Shown: positions 1-12,344 of the stretch, piece by piece
Layout: each line of letters begins with the position of its first letter
How positions within the stretch are numbered: the first letter of the stretch is position 1
The notes under the pieces: model-generated
What the model saw: only the letters and a program-made list of their open reading frames with translations
What the model was told of the DNA's origin: nothing
The model's database searches: none
Position numbers and translations under genes: made by a program
Assembly (NCBI GenBank): GCA_029817715.1
Contig: JARUPY010000189.1
Coordinates: 1,612,001 to 1,676,000, forward strand
Length of the DNA stretch: 64,000 bases
Source: Melastoma dodecandrum
Lineage: Eukaryota; Streptophyta; Magnoliopsida; Myrtales; Melastomataceae
Direction of reading: 5' to 3'

Positions 1-70
1 TTTTCCTTCTTTGGTATAAAATAAAGTATTTCAATGAGGGATAAGGCTAATAATTCGTTTGATGTCACAG

Positions 71-2895
71 ACACGGGAATTCCTTTCTAAGTTGGGTGAT
101 CTCAGCCAGACTCAGATTTTTGCTAAGATTGAAAATATTGAAGTGAGTTCTCTTTCTGGTTTGAATTGACTGCTAACATCCAGGAGTAATTTGGGAATCC
201 AAAAGTATCCTAAAAATATCTACGTTTTTAGGGTTTACATCACTTTGATGAAATTCTTCAAGAAGCTGATGGGATCATCCTTTCGCGGGGGAATCTCGGC
301 ATTGACCTTCCCCCTGAGAAGGTAAATTTTTAACTTGTGAATTTGTTCGAAAAGGAGGCACCGGTCTTGACTTAATGGGATTTGTTGGATTTGGAATAGG
401 TCATGCTTTGATGGTCATTAATGTCAATGGATGTTTTGAATTGCAGGTGTTTCTATTTCAGAAAGCTGCCGTATACAAATGTAATATGGCGGGAAAGCCT
501 GCGGTTGTCACCCGTGTTGTTGACAGTATGACTGATAATCTGAGGCCAACTCGTGCTGAAGCAACTGATGTTGCTAATGCTGTTCTTGACGGTATGCTCC
601 CCCAGGACCCACTCAAGCCGGCTTTTCAGTACGGCCACACGACACTAATTCACATTTACTTCGAGTGCAGGGACAGATGCCATCCTCCTTGGTGCGGAAA
701 CCTTGCGTGGATTATATCCAGTCGAAACTATATCTACTGTTGGTAGAATTTGTGCAGAGGTACATGTGCTGCTCAAAGTCCTCCTGTCTATAAAAACGGC
801 AGCATTCACTGGTCTCCTCATAAACATATGAACTTTTGATCCGTTAGAAACACAGACCCTCTAAAATAATAGATTGTTCATTAATGGATGCTAAAGTTTC
901 TAATGTCTAATATTTGAGATTTCCTTTCATCTGCAACTTCAAGAATTTGGATTTTACATAATCTGGTTCTAATGTCATTATCTAATGCATTTTGCTGTTG
1001 TATCTTCACTTCATAATAAAGTACCTTGAAATTTCCTTATGATGTTCTGACTGAGATGTACTCCTCGAGTTTGGTTTCTAAACCTTTTAGTCGACAAACT
1101 ATCTCGTGGATGACCATGGCCGCTTAATTTGTGTGGTTGAATGGAGCAAAACACTACTGATCTATGTGAAGCATGGACGTCTGATGACTTTATAAGCGGT
1201 TCTCTGACTCTATTTTGCTCAGCATTATTATCTGTCACCTTATGTGGCCTTATTCAACATAACATGTGATGCAGGCTGAAAAGGTGTTCAATCAGGACCT
1301 GTATTTTAAGAAGACCGTTAAATATGTCGGCGAACCAATGACCCATTTGGAATCTATTGCTTCCTCCGCAGTATGTGAATCTATTTTTCAATCTTCAAGC
1401 CGCTTAGAGATGTCGATTTTACTTTTCTTTTCTTACCTGCATTTATATTAAATAGCTAGATAAGTTAGATTTGCCTGCACCGACTCATTCGTGCACCAAT
1501 GAATTGGTACTTCTTTTTTGCAGGTCCGTGCTGCAATCAAAGTTAAGGCTTCTGTCATAATTTGTTTCACATCATCAGGAAGGGCCGCTAGGTGAGGCCT
1601 CTCTCTCCTTATATATATATAAGGAGATTACCAACTGTAATGTAGATTAACCAGATTGGATATAACTTCAAGAAAATATATATCAGTTACTCTGCTTTGG
1701 GCATTTTTTTGTGGACCTTATTCTCTTTTCTTGTTCTACTTTGATATTTTCAGATTGATAGCCAAATACAGGCCAACAATGCCTGTTCTATCTGTTGTCA
1801 TCCCCCGCCTCAAGACAAATCAGCTAAAGTGGAGCTTCACCGGTGCTTTTGAGGTATGCATCATTCTTCTAGTGGTTAAGAGTGCAAATTAGTTACTTAA
1901 TGGCTCTGTCCAGTCGCTTTAGAAAATAATCTCAGCAATGAAAAAAAAAGTGTATATAACCTGATAGGATATCAGAAGCCTTTATTGAGCATATTATTTG
2001 ATAGAAGACATCATTGGCTAAGCCATGCTGCAACCGGTACACCGATGATGGCTTTGAGGATTAGTTATTAAAAGATATAGCTGAATGTAGTTCCTTTTTG
2101 AGAAGAATGGTGATTATCCTGCCAAAGTAGAGAATACTATAGTCATGGAATTCACCTTCGTTGAAAATAATCGCTGGTAGCATGGCAGTACATGAGAAGC
2201 GAAAGAATACATGTGGATGCTATTGTCGCCTGATAAAAGACTTCATTACATTTCACCCTATTTTTCCTCGGTCAACTGATATAGGTGATCATGAATGAGA
2301 GCGATCATCAATAGTTAGAGGTGCATCAATTGAAATTAAATTGTTAGGAGTTGTATTATTGAAATTACAATAAAAAATATTACAAGATATAAGAAAGAGA
2401 AAATGAGGATAGGGATAATAAGTGAAGGACGACATTGCTTTAGGAGTCTTGAAAGATTGGCTATTTATAATTTTAATTCTAGTGTTGGTTGCAGGCAAGA
2501 CAATCGTTGATCGTCAGAGGTCTCTTCCCAATGCTCGCCGATCCTCGCCATCCGGTAAGTTTGTCTACTTCCTGTGTATTTCTGGTTTGTTTCTTATCTG
2601 CTAAATAGAAATCAAATGTTAGAATGAATCAACCCGAGGACTGGTCATGGGCCTCTTGCGAAACTGTTTTCTTTCCTTAATATAATGATCAATTCCTACC
2701 ATCATAGAAAGCTCTGTTCTGTTTTAAATGCAACAAATGCAGGCTGAGTCCACGAGTGCGACAAACGAGTCTGTTCTGAAGGTCGCCCTTGATCATGGAA
2801 AAACGTGTGGGATCATCAAGTCGCACGACAGGGTTGTGGTCTGCCAAAAAGTTGGAGATGCCTCAGTTGTTAAAATCATTGAGCTGGAAGACTGA
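71..2895 (+). CDS. Pyruvate kinase, cytosolic type (C-terminal part; 5' end outside window)
   Basis: Catalyses phosphoenolpyruvate + ADP to pyruvate + ATP, the last step of cytosolic glycolysis. Nine exons can be joined with GT-AG borders and a continuous frame: 71-142, 232-321, 447-591, 671-759, 1275-1370, 1524-1591, 1754-1853, 2495-2554 and 2743-2895 (TGA). They encode about 290 residues. Family landmarks in order are the barrel segment [15 protein letters not shown], the segment [32 protein letters not shown], the C-terminal domain start [16 protein letters not shown], and the end VVKIIELED. Plant cytosolic enzymes are about 500 residues, so roughly the first 200 lie upstream of base 1. 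All visible exons are open, so the gene looks functional. It converges on eL24. The family call is very secure; the cytosolic (not plastid) assignment rests on the ending and overall similarity. Confidence 0.95.
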
Positions 2896-3696
2896 GGTTA
2901 TCCCTTGCAGTCTACTACTATTTTTGAGAATCGTCCTCGCCACCCTAAGAACGATTCGAATTCGACCCCGTGGTAGGGTATTTCTCTTTTTGTGCTGGAA
3001 TTTCATTGCTGAGTTGACCTTGGAATGAGGGATATGCAATGGCAGAGATGACATCTGAGCTTGTGGTTTTGTTGAAATAGAAGAACCAAATAGGAGATTG
3101 AACACGATGTCTTATTTAGCCAGGTTTATGCTAATGTCAGAAGAAAGACAACTATCATGTTGGATCAATTCCAAAAATAATTGAATTCATGACTCTTTGA
3201 GGTTAAATTTTTCCCGGAGACTGGTCCTGTCCAAGGAGGAATGGTGCAATGACCAAAAACCTCATAAAAGTTGAAGCTTCAAGAGGTTAATGTGAAAACA
3301 GCAGCACTCTTCCTGTTTGCTCATGGCGTCTCCGAGATATGCAGTCATTGTGCTAATTCACAGCTCCAGATTATCACGATCAGAGACATGTCAATGCATC
3401 GGCCTTAACAATGCAGTCTCTCAACCTTTGCACCTAAAACCAACCTGTTCTGCGATTCTTCAGGAACTTCATCATTTGCTTCCGACACTCATCAAACTGG
3501 AGCATCAAGCTCCCAAGAAATGATATCAGAATTTGAACGGGGCAATATCATTAGCAAGTAATACTGTGATAAAGAAAACCTAATCCACAACTCCAAGACC
3601 ATGATGAAACAAGAGCAAGGATTGACCTGAGTGACATAAAAGTGAGCAAAATTAATCTCTCTTGGCTTGAGTTCTCGAGGAAAAGTTGGCAAGGGT
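2896..3696. other. Convergent 3' spacer, no gene seen
   Basis: This holds the 3' flanks of pyruvate kinase (+) and eL24 (-), which point at each other. I see no open frame with recognisable family features and no repeat. It presumably contains both 3' UTRs and polyadenylation sites. Confidence 0.6.
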
Positions 3697-4867
3697 TCAG
3701 CGCTTTCCACCGCCACCGCCACCTCCTCCTAGTTTTTGGCCTTTGGGAGCACCGCCTTTGGGAGCGACGCCCTTTCCCTGAGTTTTCTGCTGCTTAGAAG
3801 ACACCTCTGCCTTGTTGGCCTTCTTCTCATCCTTGGTCTTCTTGATCCTTTCCTTTATTTCACTAAATGGAAAAATGGAAAAGTCAAGATCATGGAATAG
3901 CACACTTGATGGGCTTCCGGAATTCAAAACGTCAGCATTGACCACGTCAATACAGAAAAACTGCACCCACCGCAGAGCAGCTTCTCTTGCTGCATCACGG
4001 ACCTCTGGCTTCTCAGTCCTTCGTTTCTGGATGACTTCTAGTGTCGCGCCGACAATAGATCGAGAGTAAGGCTTCTTGGTAGCATGTCGTCTTTTCTTGA
4101 TGGCTTCTTGGGCAATGTCCTTAAATATAGCAATGAAAAACGGGTCATCAAATCCAATCCATCAAAGATCAAAACAGGTTCCAAACAATCTAAAATGTAA
4201 TCCTATTCCTCACCTTCTTGTTCTGCTTCCTGTACATGGCCGTCCATGTAAATTTTGACGGCTTCAACCTGTTGTGGAAGTACCTCTTGCATTTCGAGTT
4301 GGAAAAAAGGAAGACCTGAAAGTCGAGTCAACATGACGAAACTCCGCTTAGTCAATCCATCCAAGTCCAAGTCACACAGCAAGACGATACCAGGCACACT
4401 TGCATTCCATTTGTCCCACAAAGGCCTAATAATTTCACCTGGGAATAAGCACGGATGAATCTGATACCCTTTCCGGGGTATATCTTTGCCCCGCTGAATC
4501 GACAGAGCTCAGTCCAGCGGCAGGCAGGCTAAGAACACATTCAGATATTCTGTTTCCATGCTAGTAGCGCACACAAACAGGGGTAAACTAAAACCAGAAA
4601 ACAAGTGTAGGAATGAGTTCGCCTCGCGTTTGCCACCCAGGCAGAGCAATTCCAAACACTTCAGGATCAAAGCAATGCAACCACGACCGCGAATACATTG
4701 AATTACCGAAATTCACGAGGAATGACAGAAGCCGGCGCCTAGAAACAATATGCGAACGGACAACAAGAATCGAGGAATAGAACAAAACGACCATGATAGC
4801 GAAGAAGAATCGATCAACAGAGATTGTTAGAAGGAATGGATGAATCAACGACGCACTTGAGGACCAT
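3697..4867 (-). CDS. RPL24: 60S ribosomal protein eL24 (L24e)
   Basis: Structural protein of the cytosolic large ribosomal subunit; in plants it is also linked to translation reinitiation. Exons on the minus strand: 4867-4857 (11 nt, starts MVLK), 4514-4439, 4315-4214, 4119-3971 and 3862-3697 (TGA), giving 167 residues against about 164 usual. Recognised segments are [20 protein letters not shown], the RNA-binding part [39 protein letters not shown], and a lysine-rich tail ending in a glycine run plus KR. Introns 2-4 have GT-AG borders. Intron 1 has a good donor (GTGCGT), but the only acceptor that keeps the frame ends in TG (4515-4517 read CTG on the minus strand). The tiny first exon is the least certain part. 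The promoter carries a telo-box and site II motifs typical of ribosomal protein genes. Confidence 0.93.
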
Positions 4868-4949
4868 CGTGGACGGCGGCGGCTTCCCTCTGCCGTTGAA
4901 AGGTCGGCGGGTCTCCTCTTCTCCGAGAAGTATACGGTAGAAGACAGAT

Positions 4950-5033
4950 AAACCCTAGCTTCCATGGGACGATTATATGGGCCGAAAACATGGGTCTGAT
5001 TCAAATCTTGTGAGCCCATTTGATCAAGGCCCA
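4950..5033 (-). promoter_or_regulatory. eL24 promoter: telo-box plus three site II motifs
   Basis: Upstream of the eL24 start lie the telo-box AAACCCTA (4950-4957, read on +) and three site II cores: TGGGCC at 4978-4983, AGCCCA (TGGGCT on the other strand) at 5013-5018, and GGCCCA at 5028-5033. Telo-box plus site II is the known signature of plant ribosomal-protein and other growth-linked promoters, where TCP factors bind site II. Motifs are seen directly; promoter function is inferred from position. Confidence 0.7.
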
Positions 5034-5320
5034 ACGCACAACCTACGGAAATACTGAAATGACCAAAGAAGAATGTCTGGGCTTTTTACCAACAAATGCC
5101 AGCTAAAAGTACAAGATTTTACATAAAATTTCATTCTTTTTTTCAAATGTCCATTGGCTTAGCGAGGAGCTAACCAAAACTCACTACAATGCTGACGAGC
5201 GACCTCGATGGTCAACCGAGCATTGACCGAGGAACAATGTCCATCCAACTCAATGGATCGGACATTCTTATTCATTGCAAAACGACGACGCTGATGATTT
5301 AGTAGAGAGGAGCTCAACGA

Positions 5321-7849
5321 TCATTGATTGGTGCAGAAGTCGTAGAACCCCATGAAGTCGTGGTCCACCATCATCACGATGCTCTTCTTTATCCCTACTA
5401 TCCCTGCAATCCATATTAATAAACTTTCTTAACAAAGTGCTTGAGGTTTGTTGTGGTTTACGACGAGGAGGATGCTGAGGGAGGGCGAGGGTTGGTTTTC
5501 GTTACCCATCGCAATGGCGCTCACGAAGATGACCCCAGACAGGATAAACACGATTATCGACGCCCTCCCTAGGATCGTCACTATCTTCCTTACCAGGTAT
5601 TGCCCCAAGAACCCGGCCACCAACGAAACCGCCATCAGATACAAGGCTGCAACCCCAAGAAGCTTACGTCAACGATTGTTGACGTTTTCGCTTTTCGGTC
5701 CCTGGAACCATATCTTTAGGGAGGTGTGGAATAAGGAGTATTTCTGTTGTTACCGTAGGGGATGGGGAACCTTTTAAGGAGGTAGAACTCCACCACGGAC
5801 AACGACGACGAGAACATCATCACGAATGTCGCTGTTGCACCGGCTACCTGCGGGATCACTCCGATCTCTAGCAGTAGGGGTCCGAGAATGAACCCTCCAC
5901 CGGCGCCCAAGAGCCCCCCAACGCATCCCCCGATGAGCCCGCTCACTGCACATAACGTGATGTGGATTGGGGTCCACCGGATTGTGGCTTCGCAGGTTGT
6001 AACCTCGCCATTGTGGTTGCTCCCCTCGCATATGGGCATCATCCTCTTCTTGTCCGCCCTGTATAACTTCACGGATTGGTATCCAAACACCATGAATGCG
6101 ACAGGGAACTGCGATCATAAAGCCCAACACTCTCATTAAAACCTAACATATCAATAGACTAAATATTCAACGATTTCGAGGGGAACCAATAGCCATCTTG
6201 TTACCTGTAGGAAGAACAGCAGCCAGTAAATCGCGCCACAGACCGTGACGTAGTTCTGCAAATGAAGCCGATCAAAAACCCAAAGATCAGACGTTCACAC
6301 GTGATCCGATAAAAAAACAATTGATCGAAACAGGGAAGTCATAGAAGTACCTTGAGGACTTGCAGCAGAAGCATGGAAGCCCAGACTAGGAACAGCACAG
6401 TAAGCCACTTCCACCTAAAGTTCATGCTAAGTACTTGCTGTATAAAAAAAAAAAAAAACATTTGAGGGGATTGATTGGATTATGGTCCAAAATCTTTAAC
6501 TGGGACCAGATCAAAGTTACAAAAATTCAGATTTTTGGGATCACCATTATGGATATCTCCTCCCTTGGAACCAATGGCTCATAAATGGTGTCGATTAGAA
6601 CTGTCAAAAGTGCAGAGCAGAGACATGTCTATGGCATCAACAATCGCATTTCAGCGAAGATAAATTTTCACAGGCGTAATCTTACGTTCTCCGCGGCTGT
6701 TGATGGGCGCTTCTTCTTGCCTGGCCATTTCCTTCTGCAAAATTTCAAATTTACCGATCAAAAGAAGAAGAAAGTTTGATACGGTTAAATCAAGATCATA
6801 AAAAAAAGACTAATATAAATTCACCTTTATTTATGAAAAAATACGAGAGAAATATTTGTTAAACTATCTAATATAAATCAAGTATAAGCCTAGTTAAAAA
6901 AAATACGTTAAAAAAAAAACAATTAGGGGAAATTCTAACCTTTAGAGCAGTCTCTTCCTTCCACATCTCCAACCCTTTGAAAAATGACCTGGATGACGTC
7001 CCTGTTTAGAATATAAACAAATTAAGGAACGTGACATGTTATGGTATTGTTAAAAATATAACGATAAGATTTGAGGGGGGGAGATTGGATCCTCCGAGTT
7101 TTTCACTTTTTTTTTTGTTATATTATCAAATGGACCGACCTACAAATAGAATAATGATCAACAAGGTGATGAGCCAGTAAGGGAAGATGACGCTGAGGGC
7201 CACGCCGACTGTGATCCCCACCAGCAACACCGGCTGGAACAGCAGCGATAGGTCGTAGTCGAGTATCGGGACTTCCTTTGTCGGGTGACGGACCGTCAGG
7301 TTGTACCACACAGACGACATCGATGCCGCCATTATCATGCCTGTGTTACCATGATCTCGTCATTTGCCCGAAGGTTAGAGATTATGATGCTAATGTTATT
7401 TCGAGGGGGGGCGGGGGGTGGAGGGAGAGAGGGGTCTCACATTTGGAGATTGCCGCAGCAGATTTAGTGTCGAAGCCGACCACCAACGTGAGCATGGAGA
7501 CGAATATGCCGCCTCCTCCAACACCACCCACCGTTCCGCACGCCGACCCCACAAACCCGACGATCGTCGCCACGACCACCTCCCATCCAAACTCCAAATC
7601 CTACAACCCCAGAAAACAATATACGGCCGGATAAAAAACGAGAGAGAAAGGAAACGAAATGAACAAGGAGATACCGAAAGTCTAGAGATCGACACGTACG
7701 GGCCAAACTTTCTCGGAGCTCGAAGAGCCAACTCGTGCTCGACTTTCGTCCGGTCCTCTGCCAGTGCTGCCACTTACAGCAAAAAACAAGACTGCCGCGA
7801 TGGAGGAAGCGGAGAGAAAGCCGACGGCCACACGTCTGGCCGTCTCCAT
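5321..7849 (-). CDS. Sulfite exporter TauE/SafE family membrane protein
   Basis: Polytopic membrane protein of the plant TauE/SafE family. Bacterial relatives export sulfonates or sulfite; the substrate of the plant proteins is not settled. Ten exons join in frame: 7849-7700, 7600-7441, 7340-7140, 7001-6940, 6734-6686, 6433-6351, 6255-6205, 6108-5754, 5646-5506 and 5403-5321, giving 444 residues. The N-terminus [20 protein letters not shown] is a signal or first membrane segment. The first TauE repeat has a Gly-rich stretch [13 protein letters not shown] and [10 protein letters not shown]. The second repeat begins near [20 protein letters not shown] and contains [18 protein letters not shown]. 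The glycine-rich duplicated repeats are diagnostic. The exon 1 donor at 7699/7698 was chosen because it creates the conserved VWP followed by FGWE. Exon 6 has two close possible acceptors; the one used keeps phase. It lies in tandem behind eL24. Confidence 0.9.
7405..7434 (+). other. G-tract cluster inside a TauE/SafE intron
   Basis: Runs of 7, 6, 3 and 4 G separated by short loops sit in the intron between exons 2 and 3, just inside the donor of exon 2. The pattern fits a G-quadruplex on the + (template) strand and a C-rich stretch in the pre-mRNA. Folding is an inference. Confidence 0.4.
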
Positions 7850-9749
7850 GAGTCCGCGGGCACTCGCTGGGCCTGCCGTTTATGGTCCACAAGAATCTAA
7901 AACTAAAAATAAGACGGAGATGAGGTTAACCTGGGGAGATGAACGTCTGGGGTTGTACTTCTCCAAATTGGATGAAGACAAAGAGGGAGAGATCAAATCG
8001 GCCACCTTCCAATCACATGACTTCTCACATCAGATTGCGTTGAGAAACCGGGTGATTTTCTTTCCTTTATGTTTTTTTTTTCCCACGAAACAAAGAGACG
8101 TGCTTGATTGTTGTTGGTATTAATATGTAAAAATGGAGACTGGTTGTTGCCACTGATAACATGGAAATATTCCTCTTACGTCCCAAGTGTTTTACTGTAC
8201 TTTGACATCGTTCCTCACATATATAATGTGACTTTTGTTCATATTACCAACTCAATTCTAAACCGTAAAGGAACTATAAGAGCAAATATTTTAGCATTAT
8301 TGTTGGTCATGTAAAATGTTGATGGGGGAATTGATGTTTATATCAGCTTGTCCCTCTGAAGTATGATTGGGGGAGAGAGAGAGAATTTGATTTGACTTTA
8401 TACTTTTGATTTAGAAAATAAAGCATTGATCAATGATTTGAATGCTTGACATGAAATGGCACTGCATGAAGCATTGGTCTTGTTCGATGCCCAATTGGGT
8501 TAGGTAGTGGACATTTATTTGTCTATGTGGGGTGTTTATCCTTTTATACTAACCACTCACAAACAAACAATGCCATGTAATGAAATCATGTGCTAATTCA
8601 TGCAAGCAATGGCGTCATCAACTTACTTGTAGTAGCCACATTTCCTTTCTTGGGCTCTCTCTCTCTCTTTAACCATACTAATGAACGATGCACAAACATC
8701 AATCACAACCGATCAAGTCTCGCAAGAAAAACCCTAAATCATCTAAAGTCTAAATAATGTTTCGAACATTGCTAATCCGTGATTGGTCAAATAATGCCGA
8801 TAAGAGAAAAAGGGACAGCAATTGAAACTCAACTACTACTACTACTACTATATATTATGATGATTGGGGGTTATGATTGAAGGAGAGGAGCATCATCCCC
8901 TTCAACCAACAAGCCCACACCAGACAGTCAGTCAGATAAGTCAATACCTAAATACCTAAGGGTCTCCTCCCCAATCTTGTCTTCTTCTTCTTGTTTTTGG
9001 GTTTTAGTTTTCCCTACAAAACCTTGCTAAAACCCGCCAGCAATATAGATGAGCTAGCTAGATACAGTGGGGTCTTATAATGATAAAAGATGTGTCCACC
9101 ACACACACACATATCATCCCTGTACTAAAAAGTAAGGGAATCTGGAATTTCCACATCAATGTGGGGTTGTCACGACAAGCCAACTTCCATGTGGGTCCCA
9201 AATCATTGAAGTTGAACTCGAGCTTTAAATTGCTCTAGTTGCACTTTTGCTTCTGGGTTTTTTTTTTCCTGATCGATGGGAGATCCTATCAAAGATATGA
9301 TATAAATATTAGAAAGATTAATTATAATGCGGATGAAATTAGAATTTATCACGACTTGATCCATAGGTGGTTTACAAGTGTTCTTTTGTGAGTGTGAGGG
9401 TGGTAGAAGAAAGCCCTCTCTTATTGCAAATCATTTTATACAAATATTTACTTATCAATTAAGGAAATACGTTTTTTATTATATAAATGACTATAAATGT
9501 TTTTAAGATAAGAATTTATCATTTAATTCTATATGTTAAAATATTCTTGCAATTCACATGTTTTTTTTAGCAAAAAGCATCAAATTTAGAAGTTTAAGCC
9601 AGATGTCTCCATGAATTATCAAGTTTTTTTTTCAAAGTCAATTAACACCTTTCCATACATCGACATCTCGACAAAATTTTAGTGGTTATTTTGCGTTACC
9701 AACTTTTAATAATTGATTTCATCAGCTCGGGCGAAATATAAAATACAAC
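7850..9749. other. Intergenic spacer and upstream region of the TauE/SafE gene
   Basis: No gene seen. It contains short simple repeats: a CT run near 8655-8670, an ACT run near 8834-8850 and an AC run near 9101-9112. It is AT-rich from about 9290 onward, up to the start of recognisable retrotransposon sequence. The promoter of the minus-strand TauE/SafE gene must lie at its left end, but I cannot place a TATA box with confidence. Confidence 0.6.
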
Positions 9750-10036
9750 TATCAAAGCTCAGCCGGATCACGCTCATACGCCCCGACGACTTCATTAAGC
9801 TACTGAAGTGCTACCGGTTCACGCCCATAAGCCTCAACGACTTCATCAATATTTCATCCCGAAGTTCTGCTAAAATTTTGTCAGAGCTCAGGATCACCAC
9901 CCATCAACGTTATTCTTTGAGAATCGAATCAGATGACTCACGTGCTTCATCCGCAACTAGAGACAGAACCTGCTACACATTTTTTCATTCGACAATTTGT
10001 ACGCTGATATTTCTTCGTGAGATTTTAGTGTTTATA
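9750..10036 (+). repeat. Element A 5' LTR, 3' remnant only
   Basis: From about 9754 the sequence parallels 43164-43436 of the downstream LTR, including the shared stretch that starts CATCCCGAAGTTCTGC and the end GTGAGATTTTA. Only about 290 bp of a roughly 742-bp LTR is left; the part with the TG start and promoter is missing. It ends in TTTATA just before the primer-binding site. Confidence 0.7.
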
Positions 10037-10042
10037 AATTTC

Positions 10043-10060
10043 TGGCACGCCCAGTGGGAC
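10043..10060 (+). promoter_or_regulatory. Element A primer-binding site
   Basis: TGGCACGCCCAGTGGGAC follows the LTR end by six bases. Element B has TGGCATGCCCAGTGGGAC at the matching place. The TGG start fits pairing to a tRNA 3' CCA. I did not identify the tRNA. Confidence 0.65.
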
Positions 10061-10098
10061 CATCTCTACCTCTTATCTCTTTACTTTGAGGAATTCAC

Positions 10099-12168
10099 AT
10101 GGTGCCAAAGATGATTAACGTCAAGAATGTTGCTGCGTATAATAGGCTTGCTGCTTTTCATTCACTCTCGTCCGGGGGCTCTTCATCTGTTGAGTTTCCA
10201 AAGTTGGTCAGGGCTAGGACCATTGCTGAATTATATAAGAAGAATGAAGAATTGCTCAAGTCCATCTCCCCCAAGGCATCTCCATATTACAAGGATATCG
10301 CTGAAAAGAATTATTCTCAATGACGGGGGCTCTTCAAAGTGGACTTATGCCCAGTCTGTGGCCATGACTCCCAAACAGATTGAAGAGATAGAAGAAATGC
10401 TCAAGTTCATCTCTCCTAAGGCTTTCCCATCTTACAAGAATGTTCTCAAAGGGGGGCTCTCCAAAGTGGACAAATGCCCAATCTGCGGCCAAGACTCGCA
10501 AACAAACTGAAGAAATATAGGAAATGCTTAAAGTCGTCTCCCCAAAGTCGTCACAACCAACTACTGGCGACACTCCTTTCGACAAGGTTTTAGTATCTCT
10601 TGAACATTAGATAAATTTTAAAAATATTTCATCTAGCAATTCGCAGTCAGATTCCTCCCCAAAAGCTGATTCAACTAAAAGATTTGAAGTCATGCCAGTG
10701 ATGATGGTGGATACTCCTTCATTTGAAGATCAGGTCGCGGCTCTCACAAAAATTGTAGATGCTATGATGGTTTTCATGAAAGAAAGAGAGCAACAAATGG
10801 ACTACATCGTTAAAAAGCTGGAGAGTAAAGACGCCGAAAAAACATCTATGGAGGAAAGTTCACGCACCCAAGTTGACAAAGGAAAAGGGGCCATGGATGC
10901 TGATAATTTGGCAAAGCACACTGTTGTTGTTGATGATCCAATTCCGGCAATAGCAATGATGGAACTAATAAAAGAAGTGGGGGAGCTTAAGGACAGATCA
11001 TCATCATCTTCGGCATACTATAAGCCTTACAGTCGAAGAATAGAAGGCCTCAAGATGCCCGTGGAATATCAGCCTCCATACTTCCAACAGTTCGATGGAA
11101 AGAGGAATCCACGTCAACATGTGGCTTATTTCATTGAAACTTACGACAATGCAGGCACGGATGGGGATTGGATAATTAAGCAGTTTGTTCGATCTCTGAA
11201 GGGAAACGCTTTTGATTGATACATTGACCTCAAGCCATACACTATTGATAGTCGGGAACAATTGGAAAGGGAGTTTCTGAATCGCTTCTATAGCAAGTGG
11301 CGCATGGTGAGCATAATCGAGCTAACTAATACTCGCAAATGGGAGGAAGAACCCGTCGTTGACTATATCTAACGATGGAGGAATCTAAGTTTGAATTGTA
11401 GGGATCGTCTATCAGAGGAAACGTCTATCAACATATGCATTCAATGCATGTTCTGGAGGATTCGATATATTCTGCAAGGGCTCAAACCACGATCATTGGA
11501 GGAGTTGGCAACAAAGGCTATATGACATGGAGTTAAGCTTTGTTGGGACAAACATAAGTAACATCCCAATACCTAAGCCACCTAGAGGGACTAGAATACC
11601 AGAAAAGAGAACCGGAGGCAAACCCGCTTTCAATGATACCAAGAAGCAGGTAATGACTACAAATGTAGCTCCCGTCAAAGTGTCAATTACAAAAAGAAAA
11701 GTCCCGGCAAATGGACAATTACCGATAGAAACACCTAGGATGGAGAGGCAACGCCCAACTCTTGAAGAAAGGCAAAACAAGAAATATCATTTTCCCAATG
11801 AAGATGTATAAATATTTGACTATCTGTTGTCTTCTAAGCTTCCGCAATCAAAGCGACCGCAACAAGCGAATCTAGCTGACAATCTCAACTTTTGCAAGTA
11901 CCATCGTGTCTTAGGTCATCCAATTGAGAAATATTTCGTCTTTAAGGATAAGGTCATGGAGCTTGTATGTGACAATAAGATCGATCTTGGAGCCTATATT
12001 ACACCTTCAAATATGGTCAGTGTCACAAACAAAGATACTCCTAACATCATATTCGGGACTGTCGATCCTGTTGAGATAATTGGCCTACCAAGTCTGGGGA
12101 TAATGCAACAATATATGACCAAGGTGTCAAGCTGTGTGGTTAGCTCCGAAGAAGCATCTACCGAATAA
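10099..12168 (+). pseudogene. Element A gag (broken)
   Basis: Remnant of a Tat-type gag polyprotein. Pieces in order: 10099-10323 (start MVPKMINVKNVAAYN), 10692-11219 (with a likely coiled coil around VAALTKIVDAMMVFMKEREQ, then YQPPYFQQFDGKRNPRQHVA from the retrotransposon gag domain), 11527-11811 and 11827-12168 (FCKYHRVLGHPIEK, a zinc-knuckle-like motif region). Element B holds the same order in a longer open frame, which supports the assignment. At least four stops or frameshifts break the reading. Units with ISPKASPYYKDI and ISPKAFPSYKNV repeat near the N-terminus. Confidence 0.8.
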
Positions 12169-12344
12169 GGCTGGACTTTGGTGAATCACAAAAGGTACCA
12201 AAAGAAGTCTTATAAGCCCGTTAAGAAAACGCCTCCTATGCGAGCAAAGATTGCGATGAGGTCACCAATAAAATAGAATTTTAGGAAAACGGTGAAAGAA
12301 GAGAGTTCGTTAGATGCCAATCCTTAAAGAAGCCAACCTCGGCT

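Noticed and set aside
4588..5034. 148-codon minus-strand frame over the eL24 promoter and first intron
   Set aside because: Overlaps the regulatory motifs and intron 1 of eL24 and has no family features.
7382..7900. Several overlapping long frames on both strands
   Set aside because: Shadows of GC-rich TauE/SafE exons 1 and 2; only one frame gives the family motifs.
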